A DNA stretch of 64,000 nucleotides, taken from contig NZ_CP012643.1 in NCBI RefSeq assembly GCF_001310085.1, positions 372,001-436,000 on the forward strand, in the 5' to 3' direction. Origin of the DNA: Rufibacter tibetensis. GTDB taxonomy: Bacteria; Bacteroidota; Bacteroidia; Cytophagales; Hymenobacteraceae. Both the position numbers and the translations under genes were made by a program. Positions within the stretch are counted from its first letter, which is position 1; the number at the start of each line of letters is the position of its first letter. Positions 32,675-42,550 of the stretch are shown in pieces. The notes under the pieces are model-generated. The model was not told where the DNA came from. It worked only from the letters and a program-made list of their open reading frames with translations, and made no database searches.

Positions 32675-35086
32675 TTGAAAACATATAGGCAGGTAAAGGC
32701 GTTATGTTTTAAATCTGACCTCATCAGCGTGTATCATCTCTACCCACATAAATCATGGCAGTGGCCAGTAAGAAAGCCACTCTTTTTATACGTATTGCTT
32801 TTCCTTTTCCTTTTCCTCCCTTTTTCATTGGCCCAGGCACAAGACCGGGTTATGCTGGGAGGAACCCTCCGTTCTGCGGCTACCGGCGAGGTCCTGATTG
32901 GGGCGAGTGTGTCGGTGGCGGGCACCATTAATGGCGTAGAAACTAATACCAACGGCGTGTATACGTTGCGGCTGGCTCCGGGCACGTACCAGATTCAGTT
33001 TACCTACATCGGGTTCCAGACCTTGACCCAGGAAGTGGTACTTACGCGCACTACCCGGTTAAATGTAGAACTGCAGGAAGTCACCAACAAGTTAAATGAA
33101 GTGGTGGTAGAATCTGAACGAAACTCCTTTCAGGAGCGCCTTTCCACGCCTCAAATGAGCATGGAAACGCTTTCTTCCCGTGAGGCGAAACTTTTACCGG
33201 CATTGTTTGGCGAGGTAGACATCATTAAAACCCTGCAGCTGAAACCAGGCATTCAGAGCGGTGGAGAAGGCAGCAGCGGCTTGTTTGTGCGGGGTGGTAG
33301 CAATGACCAAAACCTGGTGTTGTTAGATGATGCCCTGGTGTACAATCCAAGTCACTTATTTGGCTTCTTTAGTGTGTTCAACCCAGATGCGGTGCGGGGT
33401 GTGGAGCTGTACAAAGGTGGCTTTCCAGCGCAATTTGGCGGTAGGCTTTCCAGCGTACTTGATGTAAAATTGCGCGAGGGTAATCGCAAAGAAAACGATG
33501 TTTCCGGCGGGATTGGCTTGATCGCTTCCCGGCTTACGGTTGAAGGTCCTATCCAGAAAGACAAGTCCTCTTTCCTTATTTCAGGGCGCCGCACCTACGT
33601 GGACGTGTTCACCCGCATGATCAACAAAGCAAAGGAAAATGATCCTGATTGGAGCCCCATCCCAGACTATTACTTCCATGATTTTAACGCCAAAGCTACG
33701 TTTGAACTGGGCGCCAACGATCGTCTTTTCCTGAACGGGTACTTCGGCCGTGACTTCTTTACCTTCAATGACGAGAACTTTAACTTCAATTTCAATTGGG
33801 GAAACAAAGTAGGCTCGGCCAGGTGGGTGCACCAGTTTTCGCCCCGCTTTTTCGTAAACACCACCTTTTCGGTGTCTAACTACGAGTACGAGATCAAAAA
33901 CGAGCTGGACATTTACTCCTTCAACCTTACTTCCAACATCACAGACCTCACCCTGAAGTCTGACTTTGAATACATCTCCTCAGAAAAGCACCACCTGCGG
34001 TTTGGCGGGGCCGTGACAAACCACCGGTTTGTAGTAGGCAGACTGGAAGCTAACAGCCAGGACGGCTCTGTGAACGTGGCGGCTGGCAATACCTACCGCG
34101 GGCAGGAGTATGGAGTTTACGTCTCTGACGATTGGTCCTTTAACCCGGTATTCACCTTGAGCTACGGCCTGCGTTTGTCGGGTTTCCTGAACAACGGCAA
34201 AAACTTTCTGGGTATTGAGCCCAGAGCTGCGGCCAGTTACCGGCTCTCTGAAACGCTTACCCTGAAGGCCAATTACACCCGCATGTTCCAGTACGTGCAC
34301 CTGATCTCCAATTCAGGTGCCTCATTGCCTACGGACATCTGGTACCCGTCCAGCCCCGGCGTGAAGCCTCAGCGTTCTGACCAGTTTACCCTGGGTCTTA
34401 CCAAACTGTACAAAGACAAATACCTGTTCAGTACCGAAGCCTACTACAAGAAAATGAATCGCCAGCTGGACTTACGAGATGGCGCCCAGATTTTCGGGAA
34501 TACTGAACTGGAAGATGAGTTTGTGTTTGGTACCGGCGACAGCTACGGCCAGGAATTCTATGTGGAGAAGAAAGAAGGCAAAACCACCGGTTGGATTGGC
34601 TACACCCTTTCCTGGACCAACCGCACCTTCCCGGACATCAACGAAGGCCGGACTTTCCCAACCCGCTTTGACCGTCGCCATGACCTGTCAATAGTAGGCA
34701 TTCAGGAGGTAAGCAGGCGCATCAGTGCCACGGCTACGTTTGTCTACGGAACCGGAAATGCGTATTCTTTGCCCGTACAACGCTTCATCTTCCAAGATGT
34801 GCCGGGTGAAGATTATACCGTGATTCCGGTGTACCCAGACCGTAACTCGTTCCGGTTGGCTGCATACCACCGCCTGGATTTGGGCTTGGTGTACAAGCTT
34901 CGGCCGAAACGCGGCAGTGCAGACCTTACCTTCAGCGTGTACAACGCTTATAACCGTCGTAACCCATACTTCGTCTACTTTGAAACCCTCAAAAACGAGG
35001 AATCAAACCAGATTACCGGCTTCGTGGCCAAACAGGTTTCTTTGTTTCCGGTTATTCCCTCCATTACCTATAACTTCAAATTCTGA
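32675..35086 (+). CDS. TonB-dependent receptor paired with a DUF4249 lipoprotein
   Basis: Outer-membrane receptor of up to 803 residues. The signal peptide (KPLFLYVLLFLFLFLPFSLAQAQ) begins only near residue 34 from the ATG at 32675. An in-frame GTG at 32729 would give a more normal 15-residue lead-in, so the start is uncertain. It has a CarboxypepD_reg-like domain (about 60-140), a plug (about 160-270: LPALFGEVDIIKTLQLKPGIQSGGEGSSGLFVRGGSNDQNLVLLDDA) and a barrel ending PSITYNFKF. The plug wording is typical of the group next to DUF4249 genes. The stop overlaps the DUF4249 start by 1 base. The ligand is unknown. Confidence 0.88.
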   Translation: MKTYRQVKALCFKSDLISVYHLYPHKSWQWPVRKPLFLYVLLFLFLFLPFSLAQAQDRVMLGGTLRSAATGEVLIGASVSVAGTINGVETNTNGVYTLRLAPGTYQIQFTYIGFQTLTQEVVLTRTTRLNVELQEVTNKLNEVVVESERNSFQERLSTPQMSMETLSSREAKLLPALFGEVDIIKTLQLKPGIQSGGEGSSGLFVRGGSNDQNLVLLDDALVYNPSHLFGFFSVFNPDAVRGVELYKGGFPAQFGGRLSSVLDVKLREGNRKENDVSGGIGLIASRLTVEGPIQKDKSSFLISGRRTYVDVFTRMINKAKENDPDWSPIPDYYFHDFNAKATFELGANDRLFLNGYFGRDFFTFNDENFNFNFNWGNKVGSARWVHQFSPRFFVNTTFSVSNYEYEIKNELDIYSFNLTSNITDLTLKSDFEYISSEKHHLRFGGAVTNHRFVVGRLEANSQDGSVNVAAGNTYRGQEYGVYVSDDWSFNPVFTLSYGLRLSGFLNNGKNFLGIEPRAAASYRLSETLTLKANYTRMFQYVHLISNSGASLPTDIWYPSSPGVKPQRSDQFTLGLTKLYKDKYLFSTEAYYKKMNRQLDLRDGAQIFGNTELEDEFVFGTGDSYGQEFYVEKKEGKTTGWIGYTLSWTNRTFPDINEGRTFPTRFDRRHDLSIVGIQEVSRRISATATFVYGTGNAYSLPVQRFIFQDVPGEDYTVIPVYPDRNSFRLAAYHRLDLGLVYKLRPKRGSADLTFSVYNAYNRRNPYFVYFETLKNEESNQITGFVAKQVSLFPVIPSITYNFKF

Positions 35087-35922
35087 TGCGCGCACGCCTT
35101 ATCTATACTCCCCTTCTGATCTTTTTGGGACTGACTGGTCTGCTTTCTTCCTGTGACATGGAACAGGAGATATTGGTCAAGTTACCCCCAACAGTGCCGC
35201 AGATGGTGGTAGAATGTTACTTAACCAACAATGAACCCATGCAGTTGTCGCTGTCTGAATCGTCCAGCTATTTTGCGGGACCTGAGGCCCTTATTGTGAC
35301 AGGAGCCACCGTCACCATTGCCAAAAACAACGAGGAACCAGTGGTGCTGAAAGACACGCTTATTTTAGATGAGGAAAATGAAAAGGTCTTCACTCACTAC
35401 AACCGCCGGAGAGTGCGGGCCGTGCCAGGCGATGTTTTTAAACTTGTAATCACAGACCCTAAAGGAAGAAGAATTACCGGCTCTACCACTGTTCTGCCCG
35501 CAGTACCCATTGACAGTGCCGGTTATAAATTCAATGACAAACCCGCAGAAAGCCAGGAAGCTTACCTGATGGTTCGCTGGCAGGACGATAAAGCCGTAAA
35601 AAACTTCTACCGCCTTCTGGCGCATAAAAAGGACAGCGTAGGCGTTGACAGCCAATTAGACGCTGAGATAGATGATCGGTTACGCAACGGCCAAAAGATT
35701 ACTTACACCACTACCTACCGCTTTGACCGCAACGACACCCTGACCATTAAACTGTTTCACTTAGAAAAAGCCTATTCTGATTTTGTGAGCAGCGTGGAAG
35801 ATGCGCGCCGAGCCAACGGAAACCCCTTTGCGCAGCCTGTCACCATCAAGTCTACCGTTGCCGGTGGGTTTGGCGTATTCACCTTTCTGAACTTCACCTC
35901 TAAGGAGCTAATCATCAAGTAA
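35086..35922 (+). CDS. DUF4249 family lipoprotein
   Basis: A 278-residue lipoprotein with lipobox LLSSC (Cys about residue 23). The N-terminal MEQEILVKLPPTVPQMVVECYLTNNEPMQLSLSES is the DUF4249 signature, followed by a beta-rich body (VTGATVTIAKNNEEPVVL, GDVFKLVITDPKGRRITGSTTV). DUF4249 proteins almost always follow a TonB receptor, as here with a 1-base overlap, and are thought to be the surface-exposed partner in uptake, analogous to SusD; that role is not proven. Many members are nearer 350-400 residues, so this is on the short side. Confidence 0.88.
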   Translation: MRARLIYTPLLIFLGLTGLLSSCDMEQEILVKLPPTVPQMVVECYLTNNEPMQLSLSESSSYFAGPEALIVTGATVTIAKNNEEPVVLKDTLILDEENEKVFTHYNRRRVRAVPGDVFKLVITDPKGRRITGSTTVLPAVPIDSAGYKFNDKPAESQEAYLMVRWQDDKAVKNFYRLLAHKKDSVGVDSQLDAEIDDRLRNGQKITYTTTYRFDRNDTLTIKLFHLEKAYSDFVSSVEDARRANGNPFAQPVTIKSTVAGGFGVFTFLNFTSKELIIK

Positions 35923-36000
35923 AGTCTGCCCTGAAAAGTGGCTGCTTTGCGACTATTATTCAGGAAAGTAGCCGTAAAACAGAAATCAGCAAAAAGTTTT

Positions 36001-36046
36001 AAAACAGCATCGGCCTTGGAGTTTATTCCCAGGCAGATGCTGTTTT
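36001..36046. terminator. Bidirectional terminator between DUF4249 gene and pnp
   Basis: Arms 36001-36011 (AAAACAGCATC) and 36036-36046 (GATGCTGTTTT) extend inward through partly paired GGCCTTGG and CCCAGGC. A and T runs at both ends suit convergent genes. Confidence 0.75.
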
Positions 36047-36183
36047 GGGCAAAATGTTCTGAGCCTATTTTATGAAAACTGCTTGCAAAGAAAAGGCTTT
36101 CTAGAAGCGCTGGGGCAAACAGTTGACCAGTTCGCCCACAAGATCCTTTCAGGAGGACAAATAGGAATAACTTAGAACTTCTC

Positions 36184-37002
36184 TCAGTCCTGCCGCTTGA
36201 TCAGTTCTTTGATGAGCAGAGTCATGTTAGGCTCTGCCTTGGCGGCGGCCTCCAGAATATCCAACAGCACTACTTTTTTGATTTTACCCGGTACGCAAAG
36301 GTCGGTGATGACGGAGACGGCAAACACCGGCATGCCCATGTGCACGGCGGCTATTACCTCAGGTACGGTACTCATACCTACAGCATCTGCGCCAATAGTC
36401 CTGATGTAGTGGTACTCTGCCTTTGTTTCCAGCATAGGGCCGGGTACGCTGGCGTACACCCCGGTTCTTACGTTTAACCCATGTTGAATTGAAACATCCA
36501 GCGCCTGTTGCACCATGTGTTCACTGTAAGGCTCGCTCATGTCTGGGAAACGAGGCCCCAGTTCGTCCAGGTTTTTGCCGATCAAGGGATTGGTAGGCTG
36601 CAGGTTGATGTGGTCTGTAATCACCATTAGGTCTGAGGTATTAAAGTCAGGGTCCATGCCACCGGCTGCGTTGCTCACGAACAGCTTCTGCACGCCCAGT
36701 AACTTCATTACCCTGATCGGGAACACCACCTGCTCCATGGTATAGCCTTCGTAGTAATGGAACCGGCCTTGCATCACCACCACCTTTCGGCCTCCCAACT
36801 CACCAAAAATAAGCTTACCAGAATGGCTTTCTACCGTTGACACCGGAAAGTGCGGAATGTCTGAATAGTCAAGGCTAAAGGCTACTTCTATATCATGGAC
36901 CAAAGCGCCCAAGCCGGTGCCCAACACAATCCCGAAATCAGGCTGGTATTCATTTGTCTTCCGACGGATATACTCTGCGGTTTCCTGCAGGTTTTGAATC
37001 AT
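36184..37002 (-). CDS. Purine nucleoside phosphorylase
   Basis: Phosphorolysis of guanosine/inosine-type nucleosides to base and ribose-1-phosphate in the cytoplasm. The 272-residue protein is the trimeric mammalian-type PNP: IVLGTGLGALV (phosphate site), HSGKLIFGELGG, MQGRFHYYEGY, VSNAAGGMDP and ETKAEYHYIRTIGADAVGMSTVPEVIAAVHMGM (substrate pocket). It is a single gene; a dispersed palindrome lies 18 bp upstream of its start. Confidence 0.93.
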   Translation of the reverse strand: MIQNLQETAEYIRRKTNEYQPDFGIVLGTGLGALVHDIEVAFSLDYSDIPHFPVSTVESHSGKLIFGELGGRKVVVMQGRFHYYEGYTMEQVVFPIRVMKLLGVQKLFVSNAAGGMDPDFNTSDLMVITDHINLQPTNPLIGKNLDELGPRFPDMSEPYSEHMVQQALDVSIQHGLNVRTGVYASVPGPMLETKAEYHYIRTIGADAVGMSTVPEVIAAVHMGMPVFAVSVITDLCVPGKIKKVVLLDILEAAAKAEPNMTLLIKELIKRQD

Positions 37003-37019
37003 AGTTTTTTAAGGTAATT

Positions 37020-37057
37020 GTTTAGAGGCTGTTTTTGGAAAAAGGCTTCTAAACGGG
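37020..37057 (+). repeat. Dispersed intergenic palindrome, copy e
   Basis: GTTTAGAGGC (37020-37029), core TGTTTTTGGAAAAA, GCTTCTAAAC (37045-37054) then GGG; arms match at 9 of 10 positions. It lies between pnp and sppA. Confidence 0.55.
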
Positions 37058-37123
37058 TTCATAAGGTGAGCGGCAAGGTCGTAAAAAAATGGTAAAACTG
37101 CTGGCTTGAACGGAGCAAAAACA

Positions 37124-37149
37124 AAAAGGCTGCCCTTGGGCAGCCTTTT
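37124..37149 (-). terminator. sppA terminator
   Basis: Perfect 12-bp arms (37124-37135, 37138-37149) AAAAGGCTGCCC/GGGCAGCCTTTT with a 2-base loop. Read on the minus strand it comes 25 bp after the sppA stop and ends in a T run. Confidence 0.85.
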
Positions 37150-37173
37150 GAAGTAAGTTAAATGTTTACAAAT

Positions 37174-38943
37174 TTACTGAATCTCAATCTCAAACGGCAA
37201 GCGGGCCTGTATGCCCTGCATCTGCATTACACGCTTGTACTGCTGATAATACGGCAGCATGTCACCCAGTTCTTCTCTTAAAGTGTATGTTTTCATCTGG
37301 GTTTCAGCATCAGAGAACAGGTTCTCCATAAAAGACTTTTGGGCTGGCAAGGTACGCAGGCGGTACTCTCCTTCTTTCAACTTGGCTTTTCTGGCAGCAA
37401 TGGCAACAGCCTGGTCCATTCCACCTAACACATCTACCAGACCGCGCTGCTTGGCTTCAATTCCAGACCAAACTCTTCCTGAGGCTATTTTCCGAAGGTC
37501 AGCTACCGGCATGTTTCTGGACTGAGCGGCCTTGGTGGTGAAGTCATCATAAATGCGCTCCACTTCCCGCTGGATGTGCATTTTCTCATAAGGAGTCATG
37601 GCTCTGGTTACGGTGGGTACATCAGAGAATTTACCGGTTTTCACGCGATCAGTGGTGATGCCTAATTTGTTTTTGAGGAAATTTTCAGAATTCACCATCA
37701 TACCAAACACGCCAATGCTACCGGTAATGGTGGTAGGGTGCGCCACAATGGTATCACAGGCCATGGCAATGTAATACCCACCAGAGGCCGCCACATCAGA
37801 CATAGAGGCAATGATAGGTTTTACTTTTTTGGTGAGCATCACCTCACGCCAGATCACGTCTGAGGCCAGGGAGCTTCCGCCCGGTGAGTTGATGCGCAAC
37901 ACCACTGCCTTTACATTTTTGTCTAAACGTGCCTTTCTGATGGCTTCTGACATGCCTTGTCCGCCAATGGACTCATCATCGCCTTTGCCACCCACAATGT
38001 CGCCGGAAGCATAGATCACCGCAATACGGTTAGAAGAAGAACCAGAGCTCTTGGTGGGGTCTGCGGCTTTTTTGTAGGTACCCAGGTTTACCAGTTTCAG
38101 TTCTTTGTCTTGCTTTACCCCCGTTTTACTTTTCATGAAGCTGGTGGCCTGGTCATAATACCCCAGGTGCGTCACCAACCCCAGACGCAACGCATCATCT
38201 GCATTGTGCACGAGCATAGAGTCTGAGATGTTTTTCAGGTCTGCGAAGCCTTTCTTGCGGGAAGTGGCAATGTTCTTCAGCATGAAGTCATTCAATGAAT
38301 TCAGGAAAGAAGCCGTTTGCTCGCGGCTGGGCTCGCTCATCTTGTCCAGAATGAAAGGCTCCACGGCGCTCTTGTACTCCCCTACTTTGAAGATGTAAGG
38401 CTGTAGGTCCAGTTTTTCCAAAGTACCCTTAAAGAACATCACCTCTGAGCTGAGGCCGTTCAGTTCAAGGGCACCCTGCGGGTTTAGGTAAAAGCGGTCG
38501 GCCACTGAAGCAAGGTAATAGGCTTTCTCCGTGGAGAATTCACTGTAAGCCACCACAAACTTTTTAGACTTTTTGAAGTCCAGCAACGCATTTCTGATTT
38601 CCTCCACAGAGGCCATACCGGCCTGCAGCAAATCAAGGTTCAGGAATATCCCTTTGATGTTCTCATCAGCCTTGGCCTTTTTGATGGATGATTTGATCTC
38701 ATCCAGACCAATGCCCTGCTCCCCGAACATATCTCCTATGCCCAGCTCAGCGAACGGACTGCGGGGTGCCCGCTCCACCACCGGTTGGCTCAACTTGATT
38801 TCCAGAACAGAGCCTTCGGCAATACTCACCTCGTCACTGGAAGACGCCACCGCCGCAATGCCCAGCAAAATGACGAAGCCCAGAATCATAAATAAAACCA
38901 GCCCCACCATAGTGGCCAGCACAAACTTCAAGAATTGTCGCAT
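37174..38943 (-). CDS. sppA: Signal peptide peptidase SppA (67K type)
   Basis: Inner-membrane serine protease, 589 residues, that cuts residual signal peptides in the membrane. One N-terminal membrane segment (about residues 7-33) anchors two tandem S49 domains. The candidate catalytic Ser is S387 in DVAASGGYYIAM and the candidate general-base Lys is K140 in EFSTEKAYYLAS, the one-domain-each arrangement of E. coli SppA. INSPGGSSLASD precedes the Ser. The two-domain length matches the 67-kDa form rather than the short Bacillus type. It is a single gene. Confidence 0.93.
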   Translation of the reverse strand: MRQFLKFVLATMVGLVLFMILGFVILLGIAAVASSSDEVSIAEGSVLEIKLSQPVVERAPRSPFAELGIGDMFGEQGIGLDEIKSSIKKAKADENIKGIFLNLDLLQAGMASVEEIRNALLDFKKSKKFVVAYSEFSTEKAYYLASVADRFYLNPQGALELNGLSSEVMFFKGTLEKLDLQPYIFKVGEYKSAVEPFILDKMSEPSREQTASFLNSLNDFMLKNIATSRKKGFADLKNISDSMLVHNADDALRLGLVTHLGYYDQATSFMKSKTGVKQDKELKLVNLGTYKKAADPTKSSGSSSNRIAVIYASGDIVGGKGDDESIGGQGMSEAIRKARLDKNVKAVVLRINSPGGSSLASDVIWREVMLTKKVKPIIASMSDVAASGGYYIAMACDTIVAHPTTITGSIGVFGMMVNSENFLKNKLGITTDRVKTGKFSDVPTVTRAMTPYEKMHIQREVERIYDDFTTKAAQSRNMPVADLRKIASGRVWSGIEAKQRGLVDVLGGMDQAVAIAARKAKLKEGEYRLRTLPAQKSFMENLFSDAETQMKTYTLREELGDMLPYYQQYKRVMQMQGIQARLPFEIEIQ

Positions 38944-39409
38944 ATTAAATTTTAATCAAACTCAGCCCTAAAACACTAGGCTGTCATGTTGGTACATTAG
39001 TCGAAAAGTAACGAGAATACTTACAAAAACTTTAACTTCCACTTATTCTTTCCAAAAAAACAGGGTAAGCACGGATAGGCAGATGATTCAAGTGTGGATG
39101 CTGCACTCAATACTTGGGTTAATGAAGGGCCGAAAACCATTTATACTACTTACCTCCTAAAAGAACTGACAGATACTACCTTTGTTTTCTGATGTTACTA
39201 GAAATTAGGTCAAGACTGGTTGATCAAGTTGCCTGAATACTCTGAAAAAGGCACCTGAACTCTTCTAAGAAAAGGGAGGCTGATATTTAGTAGATACACT
39301 TAAAAGTAGTTCTTTTAGTATAAGCCCTGTCTTAAAAGCGAACAGCACTCTTTTGGGAGTTCTTTTCTAAAAGGAAGCAAAAAAGCCGCTCCACCGTATA
39401 GAGAGAAAC
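38944..39409. other. Gap upstream of sppA and of a small secreted gene
   Basis: About 465 bp between divergent genes, so it should hold both promoters. No reading frame, hairpin or repeat of note was recognised apart from short TTTTCTAAAAGGAAGC-like sequence near 39362-39378. Confidence 0.45.
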
Positions 39410-40000
39410 ATGAACAAATGGTTATTACTTGCGCTCACACTCCTTGGCTCTTTCTCTGCGCAGGCTCAATACAAACGGAACCTGAGTGTCAAATACTTTG
39501 GCCTTACCCTGCACCCCAAAGGTGATGACAATGCCGAGTTGATGCCCCTCAACCCAGATGGTAAAGGCTACCTGGTTTTAAACGTGGGGGGCAGCGTATC
39601 TTATGAGCAATACTTTGTGCAGGACAAGTTCTCACTGAAAGCCATTCAGGCCTTTTACGCCGACTGCGCCATGCGCTTCGCAGGTTTTACCCACTTGGGC
39701 TTAAGAGCGGTGATTTTCCAGATTGGCCGGCACTCGTTGAACGGCGGCCTTGGCCCTACCCTGGTATATCGCCGCAACTGGTCTGAACTGGAGGGCTACA
39801 ATTTCTCCACCTCTTTTTTTGGGGGTGACCCATCCGATAAATGGCAGTACAAGATGATCTGGTACGCCGGTGAGTTTGAGTACAATTACCGCCTCTCTGA
39901 CCGGGTAGACTTCTCTACCTCTTTTGTGCCAGGATACCCCAATATCATGAGTTTGTCTTTTGGGGTGCGCTACTGGCTGAAGGATAAAGAAAAAGAGTAG
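39410..40000 (+). CDS. Secreted outer-membrane beta-barrel-like protein, function unknown
   Basis: A 196-residue exported protein with a signal peptide (residues 1-19, ending SAQAQ). The body has alternating aromatic/hydrophobic strands (LSVKYFGLTLHPKG, YLVLNVGGSVSYEQYF, FEYNYRLSDRVDFSTSFVPG) and ends in SLSFGVRYWLKDKEKE. It resembles a small outer-membrane barrel, though the last residues are charged rather than aromatic. I do not recognise a named family. It is a single gene with a convergent terminator after it. Confidence 0.7.
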   Translation: MNKWLLLALTLLGSFSAQAQYKRNLSVKYFGLTLHPKGDDNAELMPLNPDGKGYLVLNVGGSVSYEQYFVQDKFSLKAIQAFYADCAMRFAGFTHLGLRAVIFQIGRHSLNGGLGPTLVYRRNWSELEGYNFSTSFFGGDPSDKWQYKMIWYAGEFEYNYRLSDRVDFSTSFVPGYPNIMSLSFGVRYWLKDKEKE

Positions 40001-40107
40001 TGCTCTTGCAGTCGTTTTACGCCCCCTTTCTGTATAACTGGCCCTAAACAACAAAGCGCCTGCACATTTCATAAGCATCAGGCAGAACCTAGCTTAGCTG
40101 ATCACAA

Positions 40108-40138
40108 AAATACCCCTCCTGTTTCAGAAGGGGTATTT
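40108..40138. terminator. Bidirectional terminator
   Basis: Arms AAATACCCCT (40108-40117) and AGGGGTATTT (40129-40138) with an 11-base loop, between convergent genes. Confidence 0.75.
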
Positions 40139-40201
40139 CCAAACCAACACACAACACAATCAAACACATTGTCTTTTCAGGGGCAGGCCTGTAATTTGAT
40201 A

Positions 40202-42550
40202 TCAGGCATTGACTGCAATTCTATTGGCCCATTTCATACGGTTAGCGTAGCGCATCAGGGCATCCTCCAGGGCAGGCAAAACTTGACCCCGTTCGCTGCT
40301 TAAAGCGCTGTATCTTGGACGGGGCGCCTGTTGCCCCTGCCATTCATTCGCTAAAAATCCTTGGATTAATCTAGGGTCCAGACCAGCAATCTCGGCGGCT
40401 TTGCGCGCCAGGTCAGCCCAGGAGATTTCGCCTTCGTTGGTCAAATGCCAGATGCCATGCTCTTCGTCTACCAACATGTCCAAGCAGGCGTTTACCAGGT
40501 CGGGCACGTAAGTGGGCGAGATGATGATGTCTTCCGGGGCCAGGAAGGTGTTACCTTTGGCCAGTTGGTTGATCATGGAAGTCAGGAAGTTAGCATCATC
40601 CCAAGGCCCGAAGAACGAACTGGTTCGGACAATCAAGGCTCCCGGGTGCATGTCCTGCACGTATTTCTCGGCCTGCGCTTTGCTCCTGCCATACACGTTC
40701 AAAGGGTTTACCGCATCGCTCTCCAGGTAAGGCTCCTGCTTTAAACCGTCAAACACCAGGTCAGAAGAGAAAGTCAGGTACTGCACGCCTCTTTTCTGGC
40801 AAGTGGCGGCCAGCAACATGGCCCCGTGCGTGTTGACCAGATGGCAAGCCTCGCAATCTTCCTCGGCTTCATCAATTTTCACGTAGCCCGCCGCATTGAT
40901 CACCGCCCACGGGTTATAGTAGTTCATGGCCCGTTCAATGGAAAACGGATCAGCAATGTTCATTTGCTTCCGGCTCACCAACCGGTACGGGATGTGGCGG
41001 TCGCCGCAAAGGCGGGCAAACGCGCTGCCCAGTGTACCAGTGGCTCCTGTGATGAGAATGGGGCGGGTGGTATCTTCCAGGTGACGCACCTCTTTCTCTG
41101 TGAGACCCTCTCCTTCCGGAATGGTTTCTGTTTCATAAATGGGGTTCCAGTTGTTGCGCCAGACAGATTTGGTACCCCGGCCAAACCGGCTTTCTTCGCG
41201 ATTCAGGAAAAGCTCCGCGTGTTTGGCCTCCTCATTAAACGGATAGAAGAAGCGGTCTGGGCGCTGCCACCAACCCGGCAGGTGAAACAAGGGGTGTTCA
41301 TACTCCTCGCCCTTGGCCAGTCTGGTTAACATCTTAGCCAGAGCAGTGGGCCTTGGCACCGCACTGCGTACATCAAATACGCCCGGCTCATAATAGCCTT
41401 CGGCCCGGGTGACCAGATTTACCCAGTCAAAGGTACCCAGCAAGGACCAGGCTGCCACGCCTACAATGTTTACCCCCTCTTTTTTCAAATTGGTGCAGGA
41501 ATCCCACACGTGCTTAAACCATTGCACCTGCTCTTCGCGGGCCCCGCAGATATGCACCTCAGTTACTGAGATGGGCAAGCCATAGCGTTCCCAGGTTTCG
41601 CGCAACAGGACTTTGTGGCCCGCATAGAAACCGGCTGGGTCTTCGGTTTTTACCCGCAGGGCTTCCACGTCGGCGTACTGGTGAATACCATTCCCGCCGT
41701 GGGTCCACTCCGGAAAGCCGGCCAGGTTCTCGTCAATGTAGCGTTCACTGGGAGGGTAATGGTTGATACCAATGATATCTGGCGGACACGGATTGTCTCT
41801 GAACCACTGCAGGTCTTCCTCGGGAATACCATTATTCACGAAATACTGCCACATGGAGTGCTCCGGCGTAAGGGTACCAGTGAGCAGGTCCAGGCTAGCC
41901 CATCTTCGGTCATTGTCCAGTTTGGCCTGGTAGGCCAATAGCGGACTGCTGTAGGTTTTTCCCAAATCCTCGGTTTGCACCAGCTTGGCGTTAGGGTTCA
42001 CTTCCCTAATGGCGCGCATGGCCAGCACCGTGGCTTTGCATTGGTGCAATAAGGTTAAGCCAAAGGTTTTGCCGTCTCTGCCGTGCGGGTACCAATGGCC
42101 GTACAAGCCGCTGAAACGGGCAGTGGTTAACGGTTCATTGACGGGTGTATAGTATTCAACCCAGGGGTACCGTTCTGCCACGGCGCGAGCGTATTCAGCT
42201 ACTCCCTCGGGAAAAGAGGGGTCTGCCAGGTTGGTGTGGATAGGGCCGCTGCCGTGGTGAACCAATCCAAGAATAGGAGTTATGTTGTGTTCCTGCAGCA
42301 ATTGCATGCGGCGGTCTCCCCAGGTCCAGTCAGCGGTGGCAGGTCCGTTGGGAGCGGTTAATTCCCAAAGCAACGGATAGCGTATTTTATGTACCCCAAT
42401 GGAGCCAAACAAGGCAATGTCTTCTTCCCGAAAGGCATGGCCGTTTAATTGCATCTGGTCCATGTAATCATCACCCACCCGGTTCACGGTACACTCCAAA
42501 CCCGCCCATACTTCTGGGAAACAAGGGTTCAGATTTTCGCTTTTCTCCAT
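40202..42550 (-). CDS. Fusion of GH1-like glycoside hydrolase and RmlD-like sugar-nucleotide reductase
   Basis: A 782-residue two-domain protein with no signal peptide. Residues about 10-430 are a clan-A (GH1-like) barrel with an acid/base candidate E139 in the NEP motif (YTPVNEPLTTARFSG) and a nucleophile candidate E331 in ISVTEVHICGA. Residues about 495-770 are an extended SDR of the dTDP-4-dehydrorhamnose reductase type, with nucleotide-binding GATGTLG near residue 500, the active-site YGRSK (Tyr-x-x-x-Lys) and a TSSFFGPWDDANFL substrate segment. Both halves look intact. The link between a glycosidase and a nucleotide-sugar reductase suggests recycling or making of a deoxysugar glycan, but no pathway genes lie nearby. 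The reading frame is continuous, so this is a fusion and not two genes. Confidence 0.85.
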   Translation of the reverse strand: MEKSENLNPCFPEVWAGLECTVNRVGDDYMDQMQLNGHAFREEDIALFGSIGVHKIRYPLLWELTAPNGPATADWTWGDRRMQLLQEHNITPILGLVHHGSGPIHTNLADPSFPEGVAEYARAVAERYPWVEYYTPVNEPLTTARFSGLYGHWYPHGRDGKTFGLTLLHQCKATVLAMRAIREVNPNAKLVQTEDLGKTYSSPLLAYQAKLDNDRRWASLDLLTGTLTPEHSMWQYFVNNGIPEEDLQWFRDNPCPPDIIGINHYPPSERYIDENLAGFPEWTHGGNGIHQYADVEALRVKTEDPAGFYAGHKVLLRETWERYGLPISVTEVHICGAREEQVQWFKHVWDSCTNLKKEGVNIVGVAAWSLLGTFDWVNLVTRAEGYYEPGVFDVRSAVPRPTALAKMLTRLAKGEEYEHPLFHLPGWWQRPDRFFYPFNEEAKHAELFLNREESRFGRGTKSVWRNNWNPIYETETIPEGEGLTEKEVRHLEDTTRPILITGATGTLGSAFARLCGDRHIPYRLVSRKQMNIADPFSIERAMNYYNPWAVINAAGYVKIDEAEEDCEACHLVNTHGAMLLAATCQKRGVQYLTFSSDLVFDGLKQEPYLESDAVNPLNVYGRSKAQAEKYVQDMHPGALIVRTSSFFGPWDDANFLTSMINQLAKGNTFLAPEDIIISPTYVPDLVNACLDMLVDEEHGIWHLTNEGEISWADLARKAAEIAGLDPRLIQGFLANEWQGQQAPRPRYSALSSERGQVLPALEDALMRYANRMKWANRIAVNA

